From JAPLDP01 sp964628285 (GTDB taxonomy: Bacteria; Bacteroidota; Bacteroidia; Bacteroidales; JAGONC01), in assembly GCA_964628285.1 (NCBI GenBank), contig CAZVNP010000045.1:1-27684 (forward strand): DNA of 27,684 nucleotides. Direction: 5' to 3'. The notes under the pieces are model-generated. The model searched no databases and had not been told where the DNA came from. It saw only the letters and a program-made list of their open reading frames with translations. Within the stretch, counting starts at the first letter, position 1, and each line of letters starts with the position of its first letter. The position numbers were made by a program, and so were the translations under genes. Of this stretch, positions 15,393 to 24,371 are shown one piece after another.

Positions 15393-15715
15393 CTAAATCC
15401 CCAATACCTCGTATCATTCTTTGTTGTCCACTGGTTCCAGTACGGCATCGTCACGGGACCGCCATCCTTTCTCTTGAGGCTCATCTCGTAGACCGCTATC
15501 ACCGGATTGAAAACCAGGTCGGTGACACCGAGGGTATAGGTCACAGGTGTCTCTTCCGTCTCCCGTTTATCTTCCTGCACCTGCACTTCAAAGCCGTTGA
15601 ACTCGAGGATGTCTTTCAGGAAGGCCAGCCGCTCTGCGGTGAGGCCTTTCTCCAACACCGTGCAGCGTATGCCGTTGATCTCCTCGACGATGTGTTTACC
15701 TTTATCCAGTGTCAT
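15365..15715 (-). CDS. Small protein of unknown function at the end of the nuo operon
   Basis: A 116-residue soluble protein starting 16 bp after the nuoN stop, so probably co-transcribed with the complex I genes. No family is recognised. Visible blocks are GIRCTVLEKGLTAERLAFLKDIL, an acidic stretch (EDKRETEET), and TYTLGVTDLVFNPVIAVYE followed by PYWNQWTTKNDTRYWG. There is no signal peptide, membrane segment or cysteine cluster. The last residues, HPNPSP, are encoded by a family B repeat, so the native C-terminus was probably changed when the repeat arrived and ended near YWGFRK. A role in complex I assembly or in regulating the operon is only a guess from position. Confidence 0.65.
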   Translation of the reverse strand: MTLDKGKHIVEEINGIRCTVLEKGLTAERLAFLKDILEFNGFEVQVQEDKRETEETPVTYTLGVTDLVFNPVIAVYEMSLKRKDGGPVTMPYWNQWTTKNDTRYWGFRKPHPNPSP

Positions 15716-15731
15716 GACCTTAAGTATGATG

Positions 15732-17156
15732 TTAAAAGACGCCTATGCTCAGGCGCTGTATGGCTTCATAAATGGCGCTGTAGAAGCCTATGATGACGAT
15801 GCCCGCAGTGCACAGAATCAGGGCGATGCGCGTGGGCAGGTCGCTTTTTATCTTTTCGATGGGGTTGTCGTTCTTGTTGATGAACATAGCCTTAACCACC
15901 ATCAGGTAATAGTATAGGGAGATGGTGGCGTTGATGACGGCTATGAAGACGAGCCAGTAGTATCCTGCCGACGCCGCCGACGTGAAGAGGAAGAACTTGC
16001 CGAAGAAGCCCGCCACCGGCGGTATGCCGGCCAGCGAGAACAGCGACAGCATCATCAGCAGGCTCAGCTTCGGATTGGTGCGGTACAGGCCGTCGTAGTC
16101 GGGGATGGTCTCCCGGCCCGTCACCGACGAGATCGCCGACACGACGCCGAAGGCGCCCAGGTTGGAGAAGATGTATACCAGCACGAAGTAGATGACCGAC
16201 GTCATGCCCATCTTCGAGCCGGCGACGACACCGAGCAGGATGAAACCGGCCTGGGCTATAGACGAGAAGGCCAGGAAACGCTTGAGGTTCTTCTGACGAA
16301 GTGCGAACAGGTTACCGATGCTCATCGTCAGCACGGCGATGAAGTAGACGATATCTCTCCATATCGGCACGATGGCGGTGAAGACGGTGTACAGGACGAT
16401 GATGAGGATGAACACCGTGGCGCCTTTCGATACCACCGACAAGTAGGAGGTCACGTTGACGGGAGCGCCTTCGTAGACGTCGGCGGTCCACAGGTGGAAG
16501 GGCACGAGCGATATCTTGAAGGCCATGCCGGCGAAGAAGAAGATGAATCCCAGCACCTGCAGCGGCGCCTTGGTGAAGGCCGCCGCCACCCCGGTGAAAT
16601 ACATCGACCCGGTGGTGCCATAGATCATCGACAAACCGAAGAGGAGTATGCCCGACGACAGTGCTGACGACAGGATCAGCTTGATGCCCGCCTCGGCGGA
16701 GCGGCCCACGCCATGGATATACGCCGCCAGCGCTGCGATGGGTATGGTGGCCAGCTCCAGACCCAGGTACAGCATCAGGAAGTGACCTGATGAGATCATG
16801 AAGTTCATCCCTATCAGCGTCGCCAGCAGCAGCAGGAAGAACTCGCTCACCTTCTCCCTGATCACAGGGCGCCGCAGCCATGTCACCGACTGCAGCATGA
16901 CGATGAACAGCCCTATGTTAAGCACGTTCTTCATCAGGATGGTCAGCGCCGTGGTCTTGTACATGCCGCCGAAGAGAACGCCTGTGGGCGCCGGCAGGAA
17001 GCCCGCGACGACGTTGACGAAGAACAGGGCCAGCGCCACCGGGATGACGGCGGTCTTCCTGTCGCGTTTCAGGTTGAGATCGACGATCAGCACGATCACT
17101 GCGATGACGGTCAGCAGCAGCTCATGGCGCATGATCAGAAAATCGTTCAGATGCAT
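15732..17156 (-). CDS. nuoN: Complex I subunit NuoN
   Basis: One of three antiporter-like, proton-pumping membrane subunits of NADH-quinone oxidoreductase. It has 474 residues and about 14 transmembrane segments. The conserved TM5 glutamate is Glu134 in YLGLELATIPIAALAAY and the TM7 lysine is Lys214 in MAFKISLVPFHLWTADVYEG, so the proton path residues are present. It starts 61 bp after the nuoM stop and is the last recognised complex I gene. ATG 17156 gives MHLNDFLIMRHE, a normal NuoN start. The C-terminal region is of normal length. Confidence 0.96.
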   Translation of the reverse strand: MHLNDFLIMRHELLLTVIAVIVLIVDLNLKRDRKTAVIPVALALFFVNVVAGFLPAPTGVLFGGMYKTTALTILMKNVLNIGLFIVMLQSVTWLRRPVIREKVSEFFLLLLATLIGMNFMISSGHFLMLYLGLELATIPIAALAAYIHGVGRSAEAGIKLILSSALSSGILLFGLSMIYGTTGSMYFTGVAAAFTKAPLQVLGFIFFFAGMAFKISLVPFHLWTADVYEGAPVNVTSYLSVVSKGATVFILIIVLYTVFTAIVPIWRDIVYFIAVLTMSIGNLFALRQKNLKRFLAFSSIAQAGFILLGVVAGSKMGMTSVIYFVLVYIFSNLGAFGVVSAISSVTGRETIPDYDGLYRTNPKLSLLMMLSLFSLAGIPPVAGFFGKFFLFTSAASAGYYWLVFIAVINATISLYYYLMVVKAMFINKNDNPIEKIKSDLPTRIALILCTAGIVIIGFYSAIYEAIQRLSIGVF

Positions 17157-17217
17157 ATCTCTATCGTTTCAAATCAACCCGTTGCCCTTCATTGGTGCGG
17201 ACGACGGTGAATATTAT

Positions 17218-18732
17218 CTAAAACAGCCCTGCCACCGGCAGTGCTGTGAGCTTCTCTATGACGGGACCGAGGCTGAAGCCTATCATGCGCGACAGCCACA
17301 GCGGCGCCAAGCCTATGGCCGTGATGCCGAAGATGAGCGTCACCGTCGACAGGCGCTCGTACCAGTGTGCCTCACCCAGGTGCTGGTAATGTTCGTTCTT
17401 TATGGGCCCCAGCAGCAGGATACCGACGACACGGAGGATGTACACTGCCGTGATGACGATGGAGGTCGTGGCGATAATGGTGACGATCCTGTGGAACGTG
17501 TCGGTATGCCGGAAGGCGCCGACGAAAACGGTCATCTCGGCCACGAAGCCGCTGAAGCCCGGCAGGCCCAGCGACGCCAACCCGGCGATGACATAAGCCG
17601 CAGACAGGAATGGTATCACTTTCATCAGGCCGCCCATCTCATCGATGATACGGGTGTGCGTGCGTGAGTATATCATGCCGATGAGGGCAAAGAAAAGAGC
17701 CGTCATCAGGCCATGCGACACCATCTGGATGATGGCGCCCGTCATGGCCGTCTGGTTGAACATGAGCAGGGCGAAGAGGACGATGCCGCAGTGGCTCACC
17801 GATGAATAAGCGTTGATGTATTTAAGGTCTTTCTGCATGAGGGCGCCGAAGGCACCGTAGACGATGCTGATGGTCGTCAGGATGATGAATATCCATGCCA
17901 TCTGCTGCGCCGCCTCAGGCATGAGGAAGATGGCTATGCGGAAACAGCCGTAGCCTCCCAGCTTCATCAGCACGCCGGCGTGAAGCATCGACACGGCCGT
18001 GGGCGCCGAGGAATGGCCGTCGGGTGACCAGGTATGCAACGGGAACAGGGCCCCCAGCACACCGAAACCGATGAAAGTGAAGGGGAAAAAGAAACGCTGT
18101 ACCTGTACCGGCAGGTGTATCCTGGCGATCTCGGTGAAGTTGAAGGTCGGCGGACCCCCGCCGGCGGTGGAATTGAAATAAAGCCCCAGCAGGCCCACGA
18201 GCAGCAGCGCCGAGCCGCCCATCAGCATAATGGTCAGCTTCATGGCCGAGTATTCCTTGGGACCCGAGCCCCAGATGCCGATAAGCAGGTACATGGGTAT
18301 CACCGCCAGCTCGTAGAAGAGGAACATGGTGAACATGTCGAGCGAGATGAAGAAACCGAAGACCCCCGACGACAATAATATCAATGAAGTAAAGAATTCT
18401 TTGGGTAACGAATCAACTTCCCAGGAGGCGAAGATACCGGCGAAGATGACCATGGCCGTGAGGGCCACCATGGCCACGGAGATACCGTCGACGCCGACGG
18501 CATAATGGATGTTCAGGCTTTTAAACCACAGATGATCGGCGGTGAAGAGCCACTGCTCCGTGTTGCCGCCGTGGCGCTCTAAGAGGTAACGTATCACCAG
18601 CACGGCGGCGAGGGTGAGCTGCACGCCCATACCCACGGCGCTGACACGCCGCACCATCTGGCCCTCTTTGGTGAGCAGTATCCCGACGATGGTGAGCAGC
18701 GGGACCAGAACGAATAAACTCAGAAAATCCAT
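17218..18732 (-). CDS. nuoM: Complex I subunit NuoM
   Basis: The second antiporter-like proton-pumping subunit, 504 residues with about 14 transmembrane segments. The TM5 glutamate is Glu141 in LFYELAVIPMYLLIG. The block PLHTWSPDGHSSAPTAVSML and Lys257 in GVLMKLGGYG (equivalent to E. coli Lys265) are present. The TM7 lysine (Lys234 in E. coli, in FAVKMPVVPLHGW) is replaced: the aligned segment reads FGVLGALFPLHTW, with Leu226 at that position. This may be a normal variant of the lineage. The gene starts 21 bp after the nuoL stop. Confidence 0.96.
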   Translation of the reverse strand: MDFLSLFVLVPLLTIVGILLTKEGQMVRRVSAVGMGVQLTLAAVLVIRYLLERHGGNTEQWLFTADHLWFKSLNIHYAVGVDGISVAMVALTAMVIFAGIFASWEVDSLPKEFFTSLILLSSGVFGFFISLDMFTMFLFYELAVIPMYLLIGIWGSGPKEYSAMKLTIMLMGGSALLLVGLLGLYFNSTAGGGPPTFNFTEIARIHLPVQVQRFFFPFTFIGFGVLGALFPLHTWSPDGHSSAPTAVSMLHAGVLMKLGGYGCFRIAIFLMPEAAQQMAWIFIILTTISIVYGAFGALMQKDLKYINAYSSVSHCGIVLFALLMFNQTAMTGAIIQMVSHGLMTALFFALIGMIYSRTHTRIIDEMGGLMKVIPFLSAAYVIAGLASLGLPGFSGFVAEMTVFVGAFRHTDTFHRIVTIIATTSIVITAVYILRVVGILLLGPIKNEHYQHLGEAHWYERLSTVTLIFGITAIGLAPLWLSRMIGFSLGPVIEKLTALPVAGLF

Positions 18733-18753
18733 TATGCTTCAGATATATTGTTG

Positions 18754-20670
18754 TTACCAGAAATACACGAATATCAGTACGAGCAGCACGGCGCCTGAGA
18801 CGAAGACGTAGCCATACTGCTGCAGCTGTCCCGACTGGAATCCCTTGATCTCCACCGACATGAACTGCGTGGCCCTGGCGATGGCGTTCATGACGCCGTC
18901 GACGACATGCCTGTCGAACCAGGCCACAGGACGTGAAATGTACCTGAAGATGATCTTCTTGGTTACGAACAGGTAAATCTCATCCCAGTAGAACTTATGA
19001 TAGCTCCACTTGTACAGTCCTTTCATGGCCATGGCCACCCTGTGCGGCAGGTCGCTTTCTTTCCTGTACATGACCGTGGCGATGGCTATGCCCACAAGTC
19101 CTGCCAGCACCGACGGTACGGCCAGCGCCCAGTCGATGTGCGAGGCGAAGGGACGTCCGTCGCTGGTGACTAAGTCATGGAACGGTATGAAGCCGGCGAA
19201 CATCGATCCCAGCGCCAGGACGATGAGCGGTATCGTCATCACCTTCGGCGCCTCGTGAGGCGTATGCTCATATTGTGTCTTGCGGCCCCAGAAAATATTG
19301 TAATAGAGACGGAACATATAAAATGCCGTGAGCCCCGCCACGAAAAAGCCCACAGCCCATATCACCTTGTTATGATGGAAGGCGGCGGTGAGTATCTCAT
19401 CTTTGCTGAAGAAGGCGGCGAAAGGAGGTATGCCCGAGATGGTGAGGCAGGCGATGAGGAAGGTGATGTGCGTGATGGGGAGGTATTTGCGCAGGTTGCC
19501 CATGCCCGTCATCTCGTTGACGTGGACGGCGTGGATGATGGCGCCGGCGCAGAGGAAGAGCAGCGCCTTGAAGAAAGCGTGCGTGAAGAGGTGGAACATG
19601 GAGGCCATGAAGCCCAGTCCGTTATGGCCGCCATAGCCTGACACGCCGAGGGCAAACATCATATAGCCTATCTGTGAGATGGTGGAATAAGCCAGCACAC
19701 GCTTGATGTCGAGCTGTGTGCAGGCGATGACGGCGGCGAAGAGAGCCGTGAAGGCGCCCACATAAGCCACCACGTCTAAGGCAGGGGTGGCGGCGAGGGC
19801 ATAGATGGGGAAGAGACGGGCCACGAGGTAGACGCCTGCCACCACCATCGTGGCGGCATGGATCAACGCCGACACGGGCGTGGGACCCTCCATGGCGTCG
19901 GGGAGCCAGATGTGCAACGGGAACATGGCCGACTTGCCGGCACCACCCATGAAGACTAAGATCATCGACCAGGTCATCGTCGACAGGCCCAGGAAAACGA
20001 TACCGCTACCCTGTGTCATGGCGCTGCCGTGAGGATTTGTCAGCGTCAGGAAATCGAGCGTTTTGGTGGTGAACGACAGGATCAGGATGCCGACCAGAAA
20101 GCCCAGGTCGGCGAAGCGGGTCACGATGAAGGCTTTCTTGGCGGCCTCCACGGCGGAAGGCCGTTCATAATAATAGCCGATGAGCAGGTACGACGATACG
20201 CCCACGAGCTCCCAGAAGATGTACATCTGGAAGATGTTGGTGGCGAGGACTAAGCCCAGCATGGCGAAGGTGAACAGCGACAGGAAAGAGAAGTAATGCG
20301 AGAAGCCCCGTTCGCCTTTCATATAGCCGATGCTGTAAATGTGCACCATCCACGACACGGTGGTGATGACGATGAGCATCATCACCGAGATGGGGTCTAA
20401 AAGCACGCCCATGTCGATGTGGAGGCGCTCGGTGAACTGCAGCCAGGTGGTGCTGTAACCGATAATAGTAGGCAGGGCACCGTCGACACGCGGGGTGGTG
20501 AAGAAATAGAAGTAGGCCGTCACATACGACAGGAGGGCCGAGATGCCCAGGCCGGCGGAGCCGATGATGCCCTGTGACGGATGCTTCAGCTTGTGCCCCG
20601 CCAGCCCCAGGAAAGCAAAGATGAAGAAGGGGATGAGGGGGATCAGTATCGTATACGAAAAATTAATCAT
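18754..20670 (-). CDS. nuoL: Complex I subunit NuoL
   Basis: The largest antiporter-like subunit, 638 residues. It has about 16 transmembrane segments and the long lateral C-terminal helix with a final membrane anchor (YVFVSGAVLLVLIFVYFW). The TM5 glutamate is Glu154 in FWELVGVSSYLLIGYYY. The TM7 lysine is Lys246 in GGAGKSAMFPLHIWLPDAM, and the HAATMV segment follows. It is separated from nuoK by an unusually long 136-bp spacer filled by a palindromic repeat. All other gene junctions in the operon are between -10 and 61 bp. Confidence 0.97.
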   Translation of the reverse strand: MINFSYTILIPLIPFFIFAFLGLAGHKLKHPSQGIIGSAGLGISALLSYVTAYFYFFTTPRVDGALPTIIGYSTTWLQFTERLHIDMGVLLDPISVMMLIVITTVSWMVHIYSIGYMKGERGFSHYFSFLSLFTFAMLGLVLATNIFQMYIFWELVGVSSYLLIGYYYERPSAVEAAKKAFIVTRFADLGFLVGILILSFTTKTLDFLTLTNPHGSAMTQGSGIVFLGLSTMTWSMILVFMGGAGKSAMFPLHIWLPDAMEGPTPVSALIHAATMVVAGVYLVARLFPIYALAATPALDVVAYVGAFTALFAAVIACTQLDIKRVLAYSTISQIGYMMFALGVSGYGGHNGLGFMASMFHLFTHAFFKALLFLCAGAIIHAVHVNEMTGMGNLRKYLPITHITFLIACLTISGIPPFAAFFSKDEILTAAFHHNKVIWAVGFFVAGLTAFYMFRLYYNIFWGRKTQYEHTPHEAPKVMTIPLIVLALGSMFAGFIPFHDLVTSDGRPFASHIDWALAVPSVLAGLVGIAIATVMYRKESDLPHRVAMAMKGLYKWSYHKFYWDEIYLFVTKKIIFRYISRPVAWFDRHVVDGVMNAIARATQFMSVEIKGFQSGQLQQYGYVFVSGAVLLVLIFVYFW

Positions 20671-20683
20671 AATGGATTGCTTT

Positions 20684-20788
20684 CACCCTTTGCGACCTTT
20701 GCGTATTCTTTGCGCTCATTGCGGTTAAATGAAACGTTTTATTATAACCGCAATGTTCGCTATGGACGCGCAATGATCGCAAAGAGTG
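20684..20788. repeat. Palindromic family A repeat between nuoK and nuoL
   Basis: Two arms of about 52 nt (20684-20735 and 20736-20788) mirror each other imperfectly around AAACGTTT. Both start CAC-CTTTGCGA and share CATTGCGGTTA near the centre. Spaced TTTGCG words mark it as the same family as 11889-11941. It lies inside the nuo operon, so it is transcribed and would form a long hairpin in the mRNA. Confidence 0.75.
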
Positions 20789-20806
20789 CTTATTGATTTC
20801 ATTTAA

Positions 20807-21124
20807 TTAGTATTTCATTTCGTCTACCTTCTCAACATCGATCGAATTCAGGTTCCTGTATATGCTTATAATGATCGCAATAGCCACCGCCGCCTCGGCC
20901 GCCGCTATCGCTATGATGATCAGCGTGAAAAAATGCCCCTGCAACGCATCCGGATACAAGTACTTGTTAAATGCCACGAAGTTGATGTTCACCGAGTTGA
21001 GGATGAGCTCTATCGACATCAGCATGGTGATCAGGTTCCTCCGCGTGAGAAACCCGTAGATGCCGATGAAGAACATCAGCGTGCTGAGGATGAGGAAATA
21101 ATGTAACGGAACACCTTGTATCAT
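20807..21124 (-). CDS. nuoK: Complex I subunit NuoK
   Basis: A 105-residue membrane subunit with three transmembrane helices. The two conserved buried acids of the proton path are seen: Glu in MLMSIELILNSVNINFVAF and Glu in AAAEAAVAIAIII. The start overlaps the nuoJ stop as ATGA (21121-21124), giving tight translational coupling. Normal length. The C-terminal tail is short and charged (DVEKVDEMKY). Confidence 0.96.
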   Translation of the reverse strand: MIQGVPLHYFLILSTLMFFIGIYGFLTRRNLITMLMSIELILNSVNINFVAFNKYLYPDALQGHFFTLIIIAIAAAEAAVAIAIIISIYRNLNSIDVEKVDEMKY

Positions 21125-21642
21125 GACTTGTTGTTTTGTTTTGTTTCTCTCCTGGCCACAATGATGGCGCCAACCATGGCGGCGAGCAGAAGCACCGAGA
21201 TGACTTCAAAGGGCAGCGCGTAGCCACCGGGACCGTATGATATCAGCCTTTCTCCGATCGTTTTGACGTCGGAGGGGACGGCAGGGGCCGTCGTCGGCGT
21301 GAAGGTGAAACGGAAGATGGTGATGAGCGTGAGCACGGCACCGAGGATGACGGCCAATGCCGAGAGGAACGATTGCGTGAAGCCTGCCATCTCGGCACGC
21401 TCGCTGATCTGGCTGGTGAGCAGGATGGAGAAGATAATCAGCACGACGATACCGCCGGCATAAACGGTGAGCTGTACCGCAGCTAAAAAGTTGTAATTGA
21501 GCATGAAGTAAAGCCCGGCGGTGGCCACCAGCACGAAGAGCAAATAGACGGCGGAGCGCAGGATGCGCCTCCCCGTCACCGTCAGCACCGAGAAAACGAG
21601 GATAACGGCGGCCATCAGAAAAAACATGATTTGATTGCTCAT
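21121..21642 (-). CDS. nuoJ: Complex I subunit NuoJ
   Basis: A 173-residue membrane subunit with five transmembrane helices. The helix with the conserved TM3 region (LFVLVATAGLYFMLNYNFLAAVQLTVYAGGIVVLIIF, cited here by its key motif VYAGGI) is intact. It starts 12 bp after the nuoI stop and its own stop overlaps the nuoK start. Normal for Bacteroidota complex I. Confidence 0.95.
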   Translation of the reverse strand: MSNQIMFFLMAAVILVFSVLTVTGRRILRSAVYLLFVLVATAGLYFMLNYNFLAAVQLTVYAGGIVVLIIFSILLTSQISERAEMAGFTQSFLSALAVILGAVLTLITIFRFTFTPTTAPAVPSDVKTIGERLISYGPGGYALPFEVISVLLLAAMVGAIIVARRETKQNNKS

Positions 21643-21654
21643 CGTCCTTAATTT

Positions 21655-22134
21655 TTATTCTACATTTTCCATGACCTTCGAGCCGGGACGGTTCAGCACC
21701 TTGGTCAGCAGGTGGCGGTCCCACACGGCATGCTCGAACTTCTGTCCCATGGCCAGCGCATCGGAGGGGCAAGCCCTCACGCACAGGTTGCACATCGTGC
21801 ACATGCCCAGATGATAGATGTGCTTGTCGATGATCCTCTTCTTCTTGCCGTCGGGCAGCACAATGGTCTTCGATATGACCTCTATGGATCCGTTGGGGCA
21901 GTTGAGCTCGCAGATGCCACAGCCCGTGCAGCGGTGCTCGTTGTTCTCGTTGTGCGGCATGATGACCTCACCACGGAAACGCTCGAACATCTGCAATGTC
22001 TTCCTGTTCTCAGGGTACTGCTGCGTGACGATGGTCCTGGGCCGTATGATGTAATAACCCGTGATCTGCATGCCTTTCCACAAAGTCCACAGCCCTTTGA
22101 ATATTGAAACGATATATCGAATGAGTGCTCTCAT
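21655..22134 (-). CDS. nuoI: Complex I iron-sulfur subunit NuoI
   Basis: A 159-residue peripheral subunit that carries two [4Fe-4S] clusters (N6a and N6b) and passes electrons towards the N2 cluster in NuoB. Both ferredoxin motifs are complete: Cys69, 72, 75 and 79 in CTGCGICELNCP, and Cys112, 115, 118 and 122 in CTMCNLCVRACP. The N-terminal amphipathic segment (IVSIFKGLWTLWKGMQIT) would attach it to the membrane arm. It starts 15 bp after the nuoH stop. Confidence 0.96.
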   Translation of the reverse strand: MRALIRYIVSIFKGLWTLWKGMQITGYYIIRPRTIVTQQYPENRKTLQMFERFRGEVIMPHNENNEHRCTGCGICELNCPNGSIEVISKTIVLPDGKKKRIIDKHIYHLGMCTMCNLCVRACPSDALAMGQKFEHAVWDRHLLTKVLNRPGSKVMENVE

Positions 22135-22149
22135 GTCTTTACATCACAA

Positions 22150-23247
22150 TTAAAAGTGCCATCCCTCCATGACGATGAAGGTCATCAGGAGGATGTTCAC
22201 TAAGTTGACAGGCAGCAGGTACTTCCACTCCAGGGTGAGGATCTGGTCTATCCTCAGGCGCGGGAAGGTCCACTTGAACCACATGATGAGGAAGATGACG
22301 GCGAAGACCTTGCCGAAGAACCAGAAGATGGGCGGTATGAAGTCCATGACACGGTTGAAGCCTTCGAGGTGCCCCACATGGAAGGGCATCCAGCCGCCAA
22401 GGAACATGGTTGTGGCCAAAGCCGCAATGATGAACAGGTTGACGTATTCGGCCAGGAAGAAGAAGGCGAACTTGATGCCTGAATATTCGGTATGGAATCC
22501 GGCCGTCAGCTCCGACTCGGCCTCGGCGAGGTCGAAAGGGCCACGGTTGGTCTCGGCAGTGCCGGCGATGAGGAAGACGATGAAGGCGATGACGGCGGGG
22601 ATGTGGCCCTTGAAAATGAACCACCCCGTGCTCTGCTCCGCCACGATGGTCGACACCTGCAGCGATCCCGCCAGCACGGCCATGGTGATGAGCGACAGCC
22701 CTATCGACAGCTCGTAGCTGACAATCTGTGCGCCGGAGCGCATGGCCCCGATGAGCGAGTACTTGTTGTTGCTCGACCACCCCGCCAGCAGCACGCCGAT
22801 GACGCCCACCGACGAGACGGCGGTGATGAAGAAGATGCCGATGTCGAAGTCAAAGGCCTGCAAGCCTTTGGCGAAGGGTATGACGGAGATGGTGAGGAAG
22901 GGCACGATGATGACGATGAACGGCGCCAGGTTGTACAGGAACTTATCCACCCTCTTAGGCTGTATGAGCTCTTTCATCAGCAGCTTGATGAAGTCGGCGA
23001 TGGTCTGCAGCAGGCCCCAGGGCCCCACACGCATGGGCCCCAGCCTGTTCTGGAAGAAGGCGCAGACCTTGCGCTCGGCATAGACTAAGAAGAGGCCGAA
23101 GAGGGCGATGAAGATGATGAGCACCAGCCCCACGAGGACCCACTCCACGGCGGTGACACCCAGCGGCGAGAGATGGGCGGCAAGGCCGTCGTGGATAGCC
23201 CTGGTCAGGGTCGAGAAGTCATAGATGCTGAAGGCCATAATGCTCAT
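22150..23247 (-). CDS. nuoH: Complex I subunit NuoH
   Basis: A 365-residue membrane subunit that helps form the quinone chamber, with about eight to nine transmembrane helices. Family marks are VYAERKVCAFFQNRLGPMRVGPWG (in part), AMRSGAQIVSYELSIGLS, and FDLAEAESELTAGFHTEYSG with its cluster of acids. ATG 23247 is used; the Met three codons later is also possible. It starts 10 bp after the nuoD stop. The gene order nuoD-nuoH with no nuoE, nuoF or nuoG between them is the 11-subunit arrangement. Confidence 0.96.
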   Translation of the reverse strand: MSIMAFSIYDFSTLTRAIHDGLAAHLSPLGVTAVEWVLVGLVLIIFIALFGLFLVYAERKVCAFFQNRLGPMRVGPWGLLQTIADFIKLLMKELIQPKRVDKFLYNLAPFIVIIVPFLTISVIPFAKGLQAFDFDIGIFFITAVSSVGVIGVLLAGWSSNNKYSLIGAMRSGAQIVSYELSIGLSLITMAVLAGSLQVSTIVAEQSTGWFIFKGHIPAVIAFIVFLIAGTAETNRGPFDLAEAESELTAGFHTEYSGIKFAFFFLAEYVNLFIIAALATTMFLGGWMPFHVGHLEGFNRVMDFIPPIFWFFGKVFAVIFLIMWFKWTFPRLRIDQILTLEWKYLLPVNLVNILLMTFIVMEGWHF

Positions 23248-23257
23248 TCTTTCATTT

Positions 23258-24370
23258 TTAGCGGTCTATATCGGGGATGACCAGGTCGAGCGTCGACATG
23301 ATGGCGACGAGGTCGGCGATCTTCCATCCCTTAGTTATGTGATTCAGTGCCGACAGGTTCGAGAACCCCGGCGAGCGGAACTTGACGCGGTAGGGATTCT
23401 TCTTGCCGTCGCTGACGATCATCACGCCGAGCTCGCCCCTGGCGGTCTCCACGCGCTGATAGTATTCCCCTTCGGGCAGCTTGATAACGCCTTTCATTTT
23501 GACGGCATAGTCACCCTCCGGTATGTTGTCGATGAGCTGCTCGATGACCGACATCGACTCCCACATCTCGGTGATCCTGACGCGGTATCGTGCGAAGGTG
23601 TCGCCGGCGGTGTCCAGTGCTTCGTTGAACTGTACGAAAGGATAGGCCGAGTAGGGGTGGTGCTTGCGCACGTCGCACGCGAAGCCCGAGGCGCGGCCCG
23701 AGGGGCCCGTCACACCGTAAGCGATGGCGTCTTCGAGCGACAGCAGCCCGATGCCTTTGGTGCGCTCCTGGAAGATGACGTTGCCCGTGAGCAATTGGTC
23801 ATACTCAGGAAGCTTCTTCCTGAAATATTTGATGAAATCTTTGACTCTCTTCCGGAAGTTAGGATGAATGTCGAACATAACGCCGCCGGGGACGCTGTAG
23901 TTGAGTGTCATGCGTGCGCCGCAGGTCTCCTCGAAGATGTCAAGGATCTTCTCCCTGTCGCGCAGGCCGTAGAAGAAGGTGGTGAGGGCGCCCATGTCCA
24001 TGCCCATGACGCACCACCACAGCTCGTGCGATGCCAGACGCTGCAGCTCGCTGAAGATGGTGCGTATGTATTTGACCCTGTCGGGCACCTCCACACCGAG
24101 GGCGTTCTCGACGCAGAGGCACACGGCTTCGTTGTTCATATGTGCCGACAGGTAGTCCATGCGGTCGGTGAGGTGCACGATCTGGTGGTAGCCCAGCGCC
24201 TCGCACATCTTCTCGATACCGCTGTGGATATATCCTATGTGAGGCTCCACGTTGCGGACGACCTCGCCCTGGAGCGTCACCAGCAGACGTAACACGCCGT
24301 GGGTCGACGGGTGCTGCGGGCCCATGTTGATGAGAAACTCCTCAGTCTTTATTTTATCCGGCTCGGCCAT
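23258..24370 (-). CDS. nuoD: Complex I subunit NuoD
   Basis: A 370-residue hydrophilic subunit, related to the large subunit of NiFe hydrogenases, that lines the quinone site with NuoB. Recognisable parts are NMGPQHPSTHGVLRLLVTL, HIGYIHSGIEKMCEALGYHQ, TDRMDYLSAHMNNEAVCLC, GVTGPSGRASG and the C-terminal SALNHITKGWKIADLVAI. The loop that reads HRGxEK in E. coli has Ser in place of Arg (HSGIEK). It is somewhat shorter than typical NuoD (about 400). nuoC and nuoD are separate genes one base apart, not fused as in some Bacteroidales. Confidence 0.96.
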   Translation of the reverse strand: MAEPDKIKTEEFLINMGPQHPSTHGVLRLLVTLQGEVVRNVEPHIGYIHSGIEKMCEALGYHQIVHLTDRMDYLSAHMNNEAVCLCVENALGVEVPDRVKYIRTIFSELQRLASHELWWCVMGMDMGALTTFFYGLRDREKILDIFEETCGARMTLNYSVPGGVMFDIHPNFRKRVKDFIKYFRKKLPEYDQLLTGNVIFQERTKGIGLLSLEDAIAYGVTGPSGRASGFACDVRKHHPYSAYPFVQFNEALDTAGDTFARYRVRITEMWESMSVIEQLIDNIPEGDYAVKMKGVIKLPEGEYYQRVETARGELGVMIVSDGKKNPYRVKFRSPGFSNLSALNHITKGWKIADLVAIMSTLDLVIPDIDR

Positions 24371-24371
24371 G

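Noticed and set aside
23225..24292. Long plus-strand open frame opposite nuoD (355 codons)
   Set aside because: Shadow of the GC-rich nuoD coding strand. Its composition (His, Asp, Val, Glu-rich) has no protein-family sense and nuoD is certain.
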